In this document: piece after piece, positions 35,701 to 44,034 of the stretch | How the letters are laid out: every line of letters starts with the position of its first letter | How positions within the stretch are numbered: the first letter of the stretch is position 1 | Assembly: GCF_000241265.1 (NCBI RefSeq) | Contig: NZ_BAEE01000043.1 | Span: 44,863 to 108,862, forward strand | Source: Gordonia araii NBRC 100433 | GTDB taxonomy: Bacteria; Actinomycetota; Actinomycetes; Mycobacteriales; Mycobacteriaceae | Direction of reading: 5' to 3' | Length of the DNA stretch: 64,000 nucleotides | Notes under the pieces: model-generated | What the model saw: only the letters and a program-made list of their open reading frames with translations | What the model was told of the DNA's origin: nothing | The model's database searches: none | Program-made: the position numbers and the translations under genes

Positions 35701-37346
35701 GTGCGGCGCTGGCGATCGACGACGGCATCACCGAGCTCTCGCCCCCCGAGCTGATCCGGGCCATCCTGCTGGCGCCCGTCGATCTGTTGTGGAACGGCGG
35801 GATCGGGACCTACGTCAAGGCCTCGACGCAGACGAACGCGGAGGTGGGCGACAAGGCGAATGACGCGGTGCGCGTCGATGCCAATCGGCTGCGGGTCACC
35901 GTGGTCGGCGAGGGCGGCAATCTTGGCGTCACCGAGCAGGGGCGCATCGAGGCCGACCTGCACGAGGTGGCGATCAACACCGACGCGCTGGACAACTCGG
36001 CCGGGGTCGACTGTTCCGATCACGAGGTCAACGTCAAGATCTTGCTGCAGGCGGCCGTAGCCTCCGGCGCGCTGGCCGCCAACGACCGAGCCGGACTACT
36101 CGCGTCGCTGACCGACGATGTCGCGGCCGCGGTCCTGGCCGACAATACCGCCCAGAACAACGAGCTCGGCTTCGAGCGGACGCAGGCCTCGCGCTACATC
36201 GACACGCATATGCGGATGCTCGACGACCTCGCGCAGCGCCGGCACATCGACCTCGCCCTCGAAGGTTTGCCGACTCCGGAGCAGCTACAGGCGCGTTTCG
36301 CGTCGACCGCGGCGGCCGGTCGTGCCCGTGCGCTGACCTCGCCGGAGCTAGCAACGCTGATGGCCCACGTGAAGCTGGGCCTCAAAGCGGACCTGCTGGA
36401 GTCCGACCTGCCCGACAACGACCTGTTCACCGGCCGGCTTCGCGACTACTTTCCATCGGCCGTGGTCGAACGGTTCCCCGAGGAACTCCACGGTCACCGC
36501 CTGCGGCGGGAGATCATCACGACGAGCATCGTCAACGACGTGGTCGACCTCGGCGGCCTGTCGCACGTGTTCCGCCTGGGTGAGGGCAGTGCGGCCGGGA
36601 CGGTCGACGCGGTGCGCGCCTTCGTCGTCGTGACCGATGTGTTCGATCTGTTGCCGCTGTGGTTGCGCGCCGTGGCGTCGGCGGTACCAACGGCAGTCAT
36701 CGACGACATGCTCTACTATTCCCGGCGCCTGCTGTTCCGGGCGTCGCGGTGGTTCCTCGCGACGCGTCCGCAGCCCCTCGCGCTCGCTGCGGAGGTGGCG
36801 CGCTACCGCGAGCGCGTTGCCGACCTTCGAGGCGAGTTGTACGGCTGGCTGGGAGCGGCGTCACGACACGACGTCGACGCGCGGTCGCGGCGGCTGGCCG
36901 AACACGGGGTGGAGCCCGGCCTGGCCCGTTCGGTGGCGCTGATCCTGCACAGCTTCGCCCTGCTCGACATCGTCGACGTCGCGGAGATCACCGACCGCGA
37001 TCCCGAGGTCGTCGGACGCGTGTACTGGGCATTGTGCGAACGACTCGCCGTCGAACAGCTGCTGACGGCGGTTACCGAACTGAGCGCTCGAGACCGATGG
37101 CAGGTGATGGCGCGCCTGGCCATCCGTGACGACCTGCACGGTGTGCTGCGGACCCTGACGCAGACCATCCTCGCCCACGGCGATCCGGACGAGTCGCCGC
37201 AGGGGCAGATCGCCGACTGGGAGTTGCGCAACGCTGCTCGGCTGGCTCGCGTGCAGACCACCGTCGCGCAGGTGCGGGAGCTGGGCGAGGTCGACTTCGC
37301 TTCGCTATCCGTGGCGGCCCGTGCGCTGCGCAGCATCGCCGTCTAG
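32703..37346 (+). CDS. gdh: NAD-specific glutamate dehydrogenase, large (about 180 kDa) class
   Basis: The 1547-residue enzyme deaminates glutamate to 2-oxoglutarate. A long N-terminal regulatory region precedes the catalytic core at about 720-1150, where GTVARGGLRWSDRREDYRTE, KAQSVKNAVIVPLGAKGGF and DLLWNGGIGTYVKAS are seen, with VVGEGGNLGVTEQGRIE in the nucleotide-binding part. Mycobacterial members are inhibited by the FHA protein GarA. A 21-bp tandem repeat lies in frame at residues 211-238, encoding ADRAQIP, ADRAHNL, ADRAQNL and ADRAQAP; related copies follow the stop codon. The GTG start is supported by TACCAT six bases upstream. It corresponds to Rv2476c. Confidence 0.94.
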   Translation: MAASGLVSADVRAALLATGARVVENDLTDLDEQGRRRPDGEPKIDVSARSGQLTAVVVNDDMPMIVEAVLAAADSAGVRVESINHPVVSVSRDVDGDLIAIAPRSGAGDESWICLRGRTTGTPDDAEAGTVLRDAIMTSLERVAAVDTDRAAMITALGLLADEFDDPAVHEPETAALLRWLAAGNFVPLGQWAGSEAEVDVRRGICRADTADRAQIPADRAHNLADRAQNLADRAQAPILARSFLPTGVVRTDFPVVVNLRTDDALHCFVGLLSTAGLSQSVLDVPVVRRTVSEVFDDAGVDVDSFVGEEMTAYLQGYPLAELFATPKDELDRQMSELADSSTSTTLDVFVRVSPSTQTAAALVYLPRERYNTATRLRLQEELAADLGGSQVEYTGHVGEGPRALLHVLMRIDPDDVEAGAYATGGARRQALQDRLGRLILTWEERLADHVAEGVDAADLLRFASTVPLGYQELRDPARAYSDLVQWRSMSPGDVAVTAPDAHTVVLYLCGGSADLTDLLPVFDSLGVRVAEEQAFQIERPDGVTCWAYEFDVDLPANGSDDPDEARTQRLIEAFEAIWRGDAELDAFNALVLSSALTWRQVVVLRVYHRYLRQCGFAYRSAYVAEVLAKHRTVTAALLALFEATFDPDRADDERRVSAADRLHAVSAEVLSLDADRVISAFRSAVLATLRTNAYVTHDYSRDVRRALVLKLAPPQIPLAPAPRPRFELFVYSPRVEGVHLRFGTVARGGLRWSDRREDYRTEILGLVKAQSVKNAVIVPLGAKGGFVVKEASAPGRESVVARYREFIAALLDVTDNVDPTTGDVLAPPRVVRRDGDDPYLVVAADKGTATFSDDANAVAADYGFWLGDAFASGGSVGYDHKAMGITARGAWISVQRHFAEQGVDPQLHDITVVGIGDMSGDVFGNGMLRSEHIRLVGAFDHRHIFLDPDPDAASSFAERQRLFELPRSSWEDYDRSLISPGGGVFGRDRKSIPVTDEVRAALAIDDGITELSPPELIRAILLAPVDLLWNGGIGTYVKASTQTNAEVGDKANDAVRVDANRLRVTVVGEGGNLGVTEQGRIEADLHEVAINTDALDNSAGVDCSDHEVNVKILLQAAVASGALAANDRAGLLASLTDDVAAAVLADNTAQNNELGFERTQASRYIDTHMRMLDDLAQRRHIDLALEGLPTPEQLQARFASTAAAGRARALTSPELATLMAHVKLGLKADLLESDLPDNDLFTGRLRDYFPSAVVERFPEELHGHRLRREIITTSIVNDVVDLGGLSHVFRLGEGSAAGTVDAVRAFVVVTDVFDLLPLWLRAVASAVPTAVIDDMLYYSRRLLFRASRWFLATRPQPLALAAEVARYRERVADLRGELYGWLGAASRHDVDARSRRLAEHGVEPGLARSVALILHSFALLDIVDVAEITDRDPEVVGRVYWALCERLAVEQLLTAVTELSARDRWQVMARLAIRDDLHGVLRTLTQTILAHGDPDESPQGQIADWELRNAARLARVQTTVAQVRELGEVDFASLSVAARALRSIAV
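33333..33416 (+). repeat. 21-bp tandem repeat, four copies, in frame within gdh
   Basis: Four consecutive 21-base units at 33333, 33354, 33375 and 33396 share the core GCCGACCGTGCCCA followed by a more variable seven bases. Twenty-one bases equal seven codons, so the array adds heptads of the ADRAQxx type without breaking the frame. The same unit recurs after the gdh stop codon. Confidence 0.9.
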
Positions 37347-37348
37347 CC

Positions 37349-37411
37349 GCCGATCGTGCCCACATTCCCGCCGACCGTGCCCAGAATTTCGCCGAGCGTG
37401 CCCAGTGCGAC
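37349..37411 (+). repeat. 21-bp tandem repeat, three copies, downstream of gdh
   Basis: Units at 37349, 37370 and 37391 read GCCGAyCGTGCCCA-like cores (GATCG, GACCG and GAGCG variants) with the same 21-base period as the array inside gdh 4 kb upstream. They fill most of the gap between the gdh stop and the thioesterase gene. No hairpin potential is evident, so a terminator role is not supported. Confidence 0.85.
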
Positions 37412-37453
37412 AATGGCCACGGAACGAGTGAGTCGAAACGAGAGGCATGCGCG

Positions 37454-37903
37454 ATGGCGATTCCCGAGGAGGGAACCAGGACCGACCGGGGCTACGTGGT
37501 CAAGGTTCCGGTGCGATGGTCGGACATGGACGTGTTCCAGCACATCAACCACGCGCGCATGGTGACTCTTCTCGAAGAGGCGAGGATCCCGTGGTTGTTC
37601 TACGACGAGCGGCCGACCGCCCAGTTGCGCGAAGGTTGCGTCGTCGTCGACCTGCATGTGAAGTACCAGGGCCAGCTTCGGCACGACCAGTCGCCGATCG
37701 AGGTCACGATGTTCGTCGAGAAGTTGCGGTCCGTCGACTTCGTCGTCGGGTACGAGGTGCGTCCGGCCGGGGCGGATCCCGAGTCCAAGCCCTCGGTCGT
37801 CGCGACGACGCACCTGGCGTCATTCAGCATCGACTCCCAACGGCCGCGGCGGATGACCGACGAGGAGAAGGACTACCTGCGCGAGTTCCTTCGCGAGGCG
37901 TGA
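37454..37903 (+). CDS. hot-dog-fold acyl-CoA thioesterase
   Basis: The 149-residue protein has the 4-hydroxybenzoyl-CoA thioesterase/FadM signature VRWSDMDVFQHINHARMVTLLEEAR, with the catalytic-type Asp in SDMD and the following N-H pair on the central helix (motif at about residues 20-44). VVVDLHVKYQGQLRHDQSP and the C-terminal strand TTHLASFSID complete the single hot-dog domain. It would hydrolyse a medium- or long-chain acyl-CoA; the substrate is not evident. A GAGAGG site precedes the ATG. It is directly after gdh as Rv2475c is in M. tuberculosis. Confidence 0.88.
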   Translation: MAIPEEGTRTDRGYVVKVPVRWSDMDVFQHINHARMVTLLEEARIPWLFYDERPTAQLREGCVVVDLHVKYQGQLRHDQSPIEVTMFVEKLRSVDFVVGYEVRPAGADPESKPSVVATTHLASFSIDSQRPRRMTDEEKDYLREFLREA

Positions 37904-37904
37904 G

Positions 37905-38591
37905 ATGGGCGACAGGGAGCTGACCCTCGCCTCGGCGTCGGATGCCGCCGATGTCGCTGCCTTCACCGCGCGCCTGCTGCGGCTGGACGAGGCGGCCGTA
38001 GTGCGGCTGCAGCAACGCGACGACGGGCTCGTGGGTCTATGGGGCACAACGGGATTCGAAGTGCTGGCGACTCGGGCGGTATTCGGATCGCTCACGCCGG
38101 GTGACGTCGTGTGCGATGCCCGCACGCTCGGCGGCGCGGCCGGGTCGGGCGCGCTGAGTATTGATCCGGGCTTCGCGCTCGACAGTGCGTGGCGCGGCGC
38201 TCTGCCGCCGCAGTCGGGTTACCGTCAGGTCGACGACGTGCCGCTGCGCACCATCGTCGATCTGGCCCAGCGCGGTGCCGCGCTGGCCAAAGAACCGATC
38301 GGCGGGCACGGTCCGGCGACGTCGCTGCTCGACCAGGTGGTTCTCGAGGTTGCCGATCATTCCGGCGATACCTCCGTCGGAGTCGCGCTCCGGTCGTTGT
38401 TCGCGCTGACCGGAATGGGATTCGCCCGCGACCGCAACGGGCGCGCGATCAGCGAGTCATCGACGTTGGACGACATCGACGACGACGAGCCGGTGCGCGT
38501 CCGGGCCAGTGGCACGTGGATTCGGCTCGATGCCCGCTTCGGTGCCGTCTACCAGCGTCGCGGCGATCAGTTCGCCGTGACGGTCCTCTAG
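37905..38591 (+). CDS. conserved actinobacterial protein of unknown function (Rv2474c-like)
   Basis: The 228-residue protein starts one base after the stop of the thioesterase gene and is presumably co-transcribed with gdh and that gene, matching the Rv2476c-Rv2475c-Rv2474c order. It has no signal peptide or membrane helix. Visible segments are VAAFTARLLRLDEAAVVRLQQR, LWGTTGFEVLATRAVFGSL and a C-terminal RLDARFGAVYQRRGDQFAV. I recognise no catalytic motif. It converges on the Fic gene with a 4-base overlap. Confidence 0.78.
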   Translation: MGDRELTLASASDAADVAAFTARLLRLDEAAVVRLQQRDDGLVGLWGTTGFEVLATRAVFGSLTPGDVVCDARTLGGAAGSGALSIDPGFALDSAWRGALPPQSGYRQVDDVPLRTIVDLAQRGAALAKEPIGGHGPATSLLDQVVLEVADHSGDTSVGVALRSLFALTGMGFARDRNGRAISESSTLDDIDDDEPVRVRASGTWIRLDARFGAVYQRRGDQFAVTVL

Positions 38592-39778
38592 TGGATTCCA
38601 CCGCCGGACCGGCTCCAGTCGATCAGTTCGAGGTATCGGTCGGCGGTCCAACACACCAGGCGCCCCTTGGGGTCTTTCACGCGCTTGAGGATCCCGGCGT
38701 CGGCCAGTCCGGTGAGCGCCCGGTGTGCTGCTGCCGGCGAGCCGCCGAACCGCGCGGTGGCCAGTTCCGCGGTCAGCTCCGGATTCGCGGCGAGACCGGA
38801 GAGGATCTTCAGGATCAGTGAGTCGGCACGAGGCGCAGCAGGCGAGGTGCCGAGTTCGCGACGGTGATCGACCACCTCGGCCAGGCAACGCTGGTCCAGT
38901 TCGGCGATCTGGGCAGCGAGTCGGATGGCGTCGCCTGCTGCGACCTCCGCGGCATGCGCGAACCCGATAACCCACTCGTCGAGATCGCCTTCGCGGAATG
39001 CGGTCAGTCCCGCGATGTAGCTGTCGGGATCGGCGGCGAAGACCCCGCTGATCGGAATCAGCGTGTTACGCACCGCGTCGGCGCGACGCAGGATCGGATG
39101 AATCAGTGCCCGGCCGGTCCGGCCGTTGCCGTCGATGAACGGGTGGATCGTCTCGAACTGGGCGTGGGCGATCGCCGCCCGGACCACCGGATTGCCCGAC
39201 GTCGCACTGGCGAAGCCGGTCACGTCGTCGACCAGGCGACGCACCTCGGTCTCTGGCGGCGGGACGAAGTCGGCCCGCAACGGACTCCATCCCGGACCTC
39301 CGACCCAGTTCTGCTCGGTCCGCAGCCCGGCGGGGAGACGGGGTTCGATGACGTGCTGGAGGTGCTCGATGTCCGCGGTGACGATGGGGCGTCCCGGGTC
39401 GGACAATCCGATGATGGCCTCTTCGGTTGCGCGCACATTCGCCACGACATCCAGCGCGGTCCGACTGCCCTGGTTCAGCACTTCGGCAACGGCCAGCCGC
39501 TTGGGGCTGATGCGGTTGCCCTCGATCCACGACGACGAGATGCTCTCCGAGCGCACCAGCAGGTGGTTGAGATAGCCCCCGACACCGATCCGTTCGTCGG
39601 CGCGCGCCAGAACGGCGAGTGCGTCGGCCGCCGCGTCGGCTGCCCGGATGCCGAGCGCGGGCAGTTCCCGGCCGAGTTCGTCGGGGACGAACGCCCGATA
39701 TCGGCCCGGCTGGCGGTCGCGGCGGGACAGGCCGCCGGTATCGGCCGGTTGCCAGGACCGTTCAACGTAGGTGACCAT
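38588..39778 (-). CDS. Fic-domain protein with own inhibitory helix and C-terminal winged helix
   Basis: The 396-residue protein has the Fic motif HPFIDGNGRTGR near residue 218, complete with the catalytic His and the nucleotide-binding G-N-G-R-x-x-R, so it should be an active AMPylator. An inhibitory helix motif S-x3-E-G (SSWIEGNRIS, near residue 84) makes it a class II, self-inhibited Fic. The C-terminal 90 residues (LILKILSGLAANPELTAELATARFGGSPAAAHRALTGL across two helices, then DAGILKRVKDPKGRLVCW) look like a winged helix, which suggests DNA binding and autoregulation. AGGAGGT precedes the ATG, and a strong palindrome lies directly upstream. Confidence 0.92.
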   Translation of the reverse strand: MVTYVERSWQPADTGGLSRRDRQPGRYRAFVPDELGRELPALGIRAADAAADALAVLARADERIGVGGYLNHLLVRSESISSSWIEGNRISPKRLAVAEVLNQGSRTALDVVANVRATEEAIIGLSDPGRPIVTADIEHLQHVIEPRLPAGLRTEQNWVGGPGWSPLRADFVPPPETEVRRLVDDVTGFASATSGNPVVRAAIAHAQFETIHPFIDGNGRTGRALIHPILRRADAVRNTLIPISGVFAADPDSYIAGLTAFREGDLDEWVIGFAHAAEVAAGDAIRLAAQIAELDQRCLAEVVDHRRELGTSPAAPRADSLILKILSGLAANPELTAELATARFGGSPAAAHRALTGLADAGILKRVKDPKGRLVCWTADRYLELIDWSRSGGGIH

Positions 39779-39787
39779 GGCGCACCT

Positions 39788-39824
39788 CCTATTTCTACTT
39801 TATCGCATTTAAGTGAGAAATAGG
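39788..39824. promoter_or_regulatory. AT-rich palindrome abutting the fic ribosome-binding site (candidate operator)
   Basis: The arms CCTATTTCT-ACTT and AAGTgAGAAATAGG pair over 13 positions with one extra base in the right arm and a 10-base centre. The AT content contrasts with the GC-rich surroundings. On the fic strand its end merges with the AGGAGG Shine-Dalgarno, so it could act as a protein operator or as an RNA hairpin masking the ribosome site. Confidence 0.65.
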
Positions 39825-39846
39825 ATTTCAGGACAGTTTGCCGGCG

Positions 39847-41547
39847 TCAGCGGTGCGCCACCAGCCATGCCGCAGAGTCGCCCGGCAACCGACCGTCGAC
39901 GAGCGGCTTGCTGACCAGCAGCACTTCGCCCGGCGGCAGGGACACGGGATCGGTACCCGTGTTGAGGGCGCAGACCAGGTGCCCCTCCGCTCGCCGGAAA
40001 GCTAGACAGCCCTTGGGGGCGCCGTACCACTCGATGGTGTCACCGCGGAATTCCCGCCGGTGGTAGCGCAGTTCGATGGCCCGCCGGTAGAGGGCGAGGG
40101 TCGAGTACACGTCCTCGAGCTGCTTCTCGACGGTCAGATCGGCCCAGTCGGACGGCATCGGTAACCACGTGTCCGGGTTGCTGCTGAACCCGAAGGGCGG
40201 GGCGTCGCCCTCCCACGGGATCGGGATGCGGCATCCGTCCCGGCCGCGCGCGGTCCGACCGGAGCGCTCCCAGACGGGATCCTGCAGTGCTTCGTCGGGA
40301 AGATCGACGTTGGGCAAACCCAGCTCGGCGCCGTTGTAGATGAAGGTCGTGCCCGGCAGGGCGAGTGCGACGAGCAGCATCGCGCGTGCCCGGTCGACGC
40401 CCGTAGCGATACCGGCGGGGGAGTCGTCCGGAGCGTAGCGGGTGACCTCCCGGAACACGTCGTGGTTGGACAGCGCCCAGGTCGGGGGTGCGCCGACGGC
40501 GGCGACGGCGGTCAGCGAGTTCTCGATCGCACCACGGATCTCGTCGACGGTGAACGCGGCCATGGCCAGTCGGAAGTTGAATCCGAGGTGCAGTTCGTCG
40601 GGACGGAGATAGGCGGAGAACTGTGCGTTGTCGTCGACCCAGATCTCGCCAACGGTGAAGGCACCGGGGTATTCGTCGACGACGGCACGGATCCGACGGT
40701 GAATCGGATGGACCTGAGGGTTGTTGAACCGCGGGTCGGCGTCGGTGTGCCGCAGGACCTGCGCGGCGTCGAGATCCATATCCGGCAGGCCGGGCGCCTT
40801 GGCCAAACCGTGGGCCACATCGATCCGGAATCCGTCCACGCCGCGGTCGAGCCAGAAGCGCAGCGTCCGTTCGAGATCCTCGACGACCTCGGGGTTCTCG
40901 AAGTTCAGATCGGGCTGCTCGGGCGCGAACAGGTGCAGGTACCACTGTCCGGGTGTCCCGTCGGGCTCCGTGATACGCGACCATGCGGGTCCGCCGAACA
41001 CGCTCACCCAGTTGTTGGGCGGCTGCGAGCCGTCGGCGCCGCGACCGTCGCGGAACAGATACCTCGAACGCTCGGGACTGCCCGGAGCGGCCGATAGCGC
41101 CTCGATGAACCACGGGTGCTCGACGCTGGTGTGGTTGGGCACCAGATCCATCGCCACGCGGATATCGCGGGCGTGAGCCTCGGTGACCAGGCGGTCGAAG
41201 GTGGCGATGTCCCCGAACATCGGGTCGATAGCGCGAGGATCCGACACGTCGTAGCCGTGGTCGGCCATCGGGGAGCGCATCACCGGCGACAGCCAGATCG
41301 CGTCGACGCCGAGTAGTTCGAGATGGCCGATCTTGTTGATGATCCCGCCCAGATCGCCGACCCCGTCGCCGTCGGAGTCGGCGAAGGACCTCGGATAGAT
41401 CTGGTAGACGACGGCGTGGCGCCACCAGTCCAGATCGTCGGGGGCCAGCTGAGTGTTGGGCCGGGTCGTCGACGCGCGGGTGGAACGAACGATGTTCGGT
41501 GTGGGGCTGGCAGCAGCCGACCGCACGACATTGCGCGTCTGGCTCAT
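39847..41547 (-). CDS. GH13 alpha-glucosidase (oligo-1,6-glucosidase type)
   Basis: The 566-residue enzyme is an alpha-amylase-family hydrolase. The four GH13 regions are visible: MDLVPNHTS, DGFRIDVAHG with the nucleophile Asp (near residue 238), GEIWVDD with the acid/base Glu (near 297) and LSNHDV with the third carboxylate (near 357). The N-terminal WWRHAVVYQIYPRSFADSDGDGVGDL is typical of oligo-1,6-glucosidases and alpha-glucosidases rather than long-chain amylases. About 35 low-complexity residues precede the fold. It corresponds by position to AglA (Rv2471) and follows glbO in a two-gene minus-strand operon. Confidence 0.92.
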   Translation of the reverse strand: MSQTRNVVRSAAASPTPNIVRSTRASTTRPNTQLAPDDLDWWRHAVVYQIYPRSFADSDGDGVGDLGGIINKIGHLELLGVDAIWLSPVMRSPMADHGYDVSDPRAIDPMFGDIATFDRLVTEAHARDIRVAMDLVPNHTSVEHPWFIEALSAAPGSPERSRYLFRDGRGADGSQPPNNWVSVFGGPAWSRITEPDGTPGQWYLHLFAPEQPDLNFENPEVVEDLERTLRFWLDRGVDGFRIDVAHGLAKAPGLPDMDLDAAQVLRHTDADPRFNNPQVHPIHRRIRAVVDEYPGAFTVGEIWVDDNAQFSAYLRPDELHLGFNFRLAMAAFTVDEIRGAIENSLTAVAAVGAPPTWALSNHDVFREVTRYAPDDSPAGIATGVDRARAMLLVALALPGTTFIYNGAELGLPNVDLPDEALQDPVWERSGRTARGRDGCRIPIPWEGDAPPFGFSSNPDTWLPMPSDWADLTVEKQLEDVYSTLALYRRAIELRYHRREFRGDTIEWYGAPKGCLAFRRAEGHLVCALNTGTDPVSLPPGEVLLVSKPLVDGRLPGDSAAWLVAHR

Positions 41548-41568
41548 CGTTACAGCGGATCCCTTCGG

Positions 41569-41952
41569 TTAGAACGCGGCGTTCACCAGCGAGTTCGCTG
41601 CCATGTTCAGGTAATCGAGCAGCGCCTTGCGATGATTGTCGTCGAGCACGTCGGAGGGAATGTCTGCGACGGCCGTTTCCATGCAGCGTAGCCACGCGTC
41701 TCGTTCGATGGGCCCGATGTGGTACGGGACGTGACGCATTCGCAACCGTGGATGGCCGCGTTCGTCGGAGTAGGCGTGCGGGCCGCCCCAATACTGTTCG
41801 AGAAACATGCGCAGACGCCGTTCCGCCGGGCCGAGGTCTTCCTCGGGGTACATCGGGCGCAATACCTCGTCGCGCGCGACCTCCTCGTAGAACCGTCTGG
41901 TGATCGCCTCGAAGGTGGCGTGGCCACCCACTTCGTCATAGAAACTGGGCAC
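41569..41952 (-). CDS. glbO: group II truncated haemoglobin (trHbO)
   Basis: A 127-residue haem protein closely resembling M. tuberculosis Glb[21 protein letters not shown] at the start, [16 protein letters not shown] with the conserved CD1 region and Trp-containing helix, and [12 protein letters not shown] in which the last His is the proximal haem ligand. Proposed roles are oxygen binding and protection against reactive species. I start it at the GTG at 41952, which gives the family N-terminus; another GTG at 41982 would add ten residues with no family match, and neither has a good Shine-Dalgarno. It is upstream of the alpha-glucosidase gene. Confidence 0.9.
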   Translation of the reverse strand: MPSFYDEVGGHATFEAITRRFYEEVARDEVLRPMYPEEDLGPAERRLRMFLEQYWGGPHAYSDERGHPRLRMRHVPYHIGPIERDAWLRCMETAVADIPSDVLDDNHRKALLDYLNMAANSLVNAAF

Positions 41953-42073
41953 GCGTCCATTGTCCACGTTCCCCGTCGCCACGCTCTGGTCGGGCGGCGT
42001 TCACCCGTTGTACCTGCGGCGACACGCGACAATTGGTGTGCGAGAACGCTCGGTCCATGGTTGTCTGGTCTCT

Positions 42074-42595
<522 letters not shown>

Positions 42596-42615
42596 CCTTG
42601 GGTCCGGCGCGGGAA

Positions 42616-43026
42616 TCAAGACGTCTGCTGGCGATCCGATCGGGTGATGAGCAGTGCGACGACGAGCCATGCTGTCGAGATGGCGAGAAAGACGAAGTCG
42701 ACGACTCCGACCCAGTAGGGGTCGGCCTGACCGATGTCCCACAGGTGGTTGAGCGTGTGCATCCCGAACCGGGCGGCCGTGAACACGAGGGCTGCCGTTC
42801 GCCATGAGTGCCACCGCAGCGCCCCCAGCAATAGGACCGCGTTGGCGAGCTCGAAGGTGGCCGCGTCCCGGATGTAGTGGTCGTTGCGTCCGCCGAACGG
42901 CCCGACCAGTTCGAAGAAGCTCCCGGGCGAGATGATCTGCCAGGCGCCGAGAACGGCGCAGTAGACGCCGAACACCCACAGCACGGTCGGGACAAGGACG
43001 CTTCTGGCGGTGGTTCTCATCGTCAT
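42616..43026 (-). CDS. small integral membrane protein (DUF4345-like), unknown function
   Basis: A protein of about 136 residues with four hydrophobic helices (roughly residues 10-30, 55-70, 80-92 and 105-125). FELVGPFGGRNDHYIRDAATFELANAVLLL in the middle and FGMHTLNHLWDI resemble small DUF4345/DoxX-like membrane proteins. Three in-frame starts (43047, 43026, 43020) are possible and none has a convincing ribosome site. It converges on the HNH gene. No functional assignment is possible. Confidence 0.65.
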   Translation of the reverse strand: MTMRTTARSVLVPTVLWVFGVYCAVLGAWQIISPGSFFELVGPFGGRNDHYIRDAATFELANAVLLLGALRWHSWRTAALVFTAARFGMHTLNHLWDIGQADPYWVGVVDFVFLAISTAWLVVALLITRSDRQQTS

Positions 43027-43080
43027 GTCGCCAAGTACACCGCACATCGGCTCGCCAAGGCATCCGTCCCGGGGAGGAGA

Positions 43081-44034
43081 TCAGCCCGATGGCGGCGCAA
43101 GGTGTCGTCGCAGAAAGGCGATCTGGTGCTCCGCGCAGCGGTCGAACCAGTTGGTTCCGTCGACGTCCGCGAACACGTCGAAATGATCGCACGGGTAGTG
43201 CCGTACTTCGGCCCGGGCGGCGAACGCCGCTTTCGCGGCCGACTGCGGTGGCGCGCCCTGGTCGAGGTCGGCGATCTGGACGAGCATCGGAGCCGTGATC
43301 TGGCCGGCGTACTTCGCCGGCCGGTAGGACGCGAGCTCGGTTCCGATGGTGGCGTCGACCTCGTTGCGCCAGGATGGCCCGGCCATTGCCGTGGCCGCCT
43401 CGAAATAGCCCGCGGCGGTGAGCGCGCCGAACTCGCCGGGTCGGGCGACGATGGGAATCGTCGCGGGTTCCTTTCCCGCGAGCTGCCGGGCCGAACTGCG
43501 CCAACCGGTCGCCGTCGAGCGCAGCAGACTCCTAGCGGAATGGTGGGGAAGGGCGTGCCTGGCCGCGGCGAGCCCGTTGACCATCGGGACGAGGGCGATC
43601 ACCGCGACCACGTCGTTGCGACTCGCCGCCACCTCGAACACGTGGCCGCCGGACTGCGAGACGCCCCACAGCACAATCGATCTCGGGTCGGCGCCGGGCT
43701 GTCGTGCGGCGGCTTCGCAGGCCGCGTGGTAGTCGGCGATCTGGTTCCTCATCGAAACCCGTTGCCGGGGCTGGCCTTCCGATTCGCCGAAGCACCGGTA
43801 GTCGAACGCGAACACGGCGAACCCGGCTGCCTGCAGTGCTCTCGCGTACGGGTCGAGACCGGAATCCTTCGTCCCTCCGATCCCGTGACCCATGACGACG
43901 ACGGGGCCGGGCCCGCCATCGACCGGATACCACCATGCTGCGCACTTCACGCCTCCGCTGACGAACGCGACGTCGGCCCGTTCGCCCTCCGCCGCCGCCG
44001 AATCGTCGCGTTGCCCGGTTTGTGACGGGCTCAC
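43081..44034 (-). CDS. alpha/beta hydrolase
   Basis: The 317-residue protein has the alpha/beta-hydrolase layout: VVVMGHGIGGTKDSGLDPYA forms the oxyanion-hole HG region, LWGVSQSGGHVFEVAA contains the G-x-S-x-G nucleophile elbow (GVSQSGG), LVQIADLDQGAPP supplies the acid residue, and the His of PCDHFDVFADVDG completes the triad. It resembles the X-Pro dipeptidyl-peptidase/DLH-type hydrolases seen in actinobacteria. The GTG start overlaps the flavin monooxygenase stop (GTGA), so it is coupled to that gene and could hydrolyse an ester made by it, an inference from context only. Confidence 0.85.
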   Translation of the reverse strand: MSPSQTGQRDDSAAAEGERADVAFVSGGVKCAAWWYPVDGGPGPVVVMGHGIGGTKDSGLDPYARALQAAGFAVFAFDYRCFGESEGQPRQRVSMRNQIADYHAACEAAARQPGADPRSIVLWGVSQSGGHVFEVAASRNDVVAVIALVPMVNGLAAARHALPHHSARSLLRSTATGWRSSARQLAGKEPATIPIVARPGEFGALTAAGYFEAATAMAGPSWRNEVDATIGTELASYRPAKYAGQITAPMLVQIADLDQGAPPQSAAKAAFAARAEVRHYPCDHFDVFADVDGTNWFDRCAEHQIAFLRRHLAPPSG

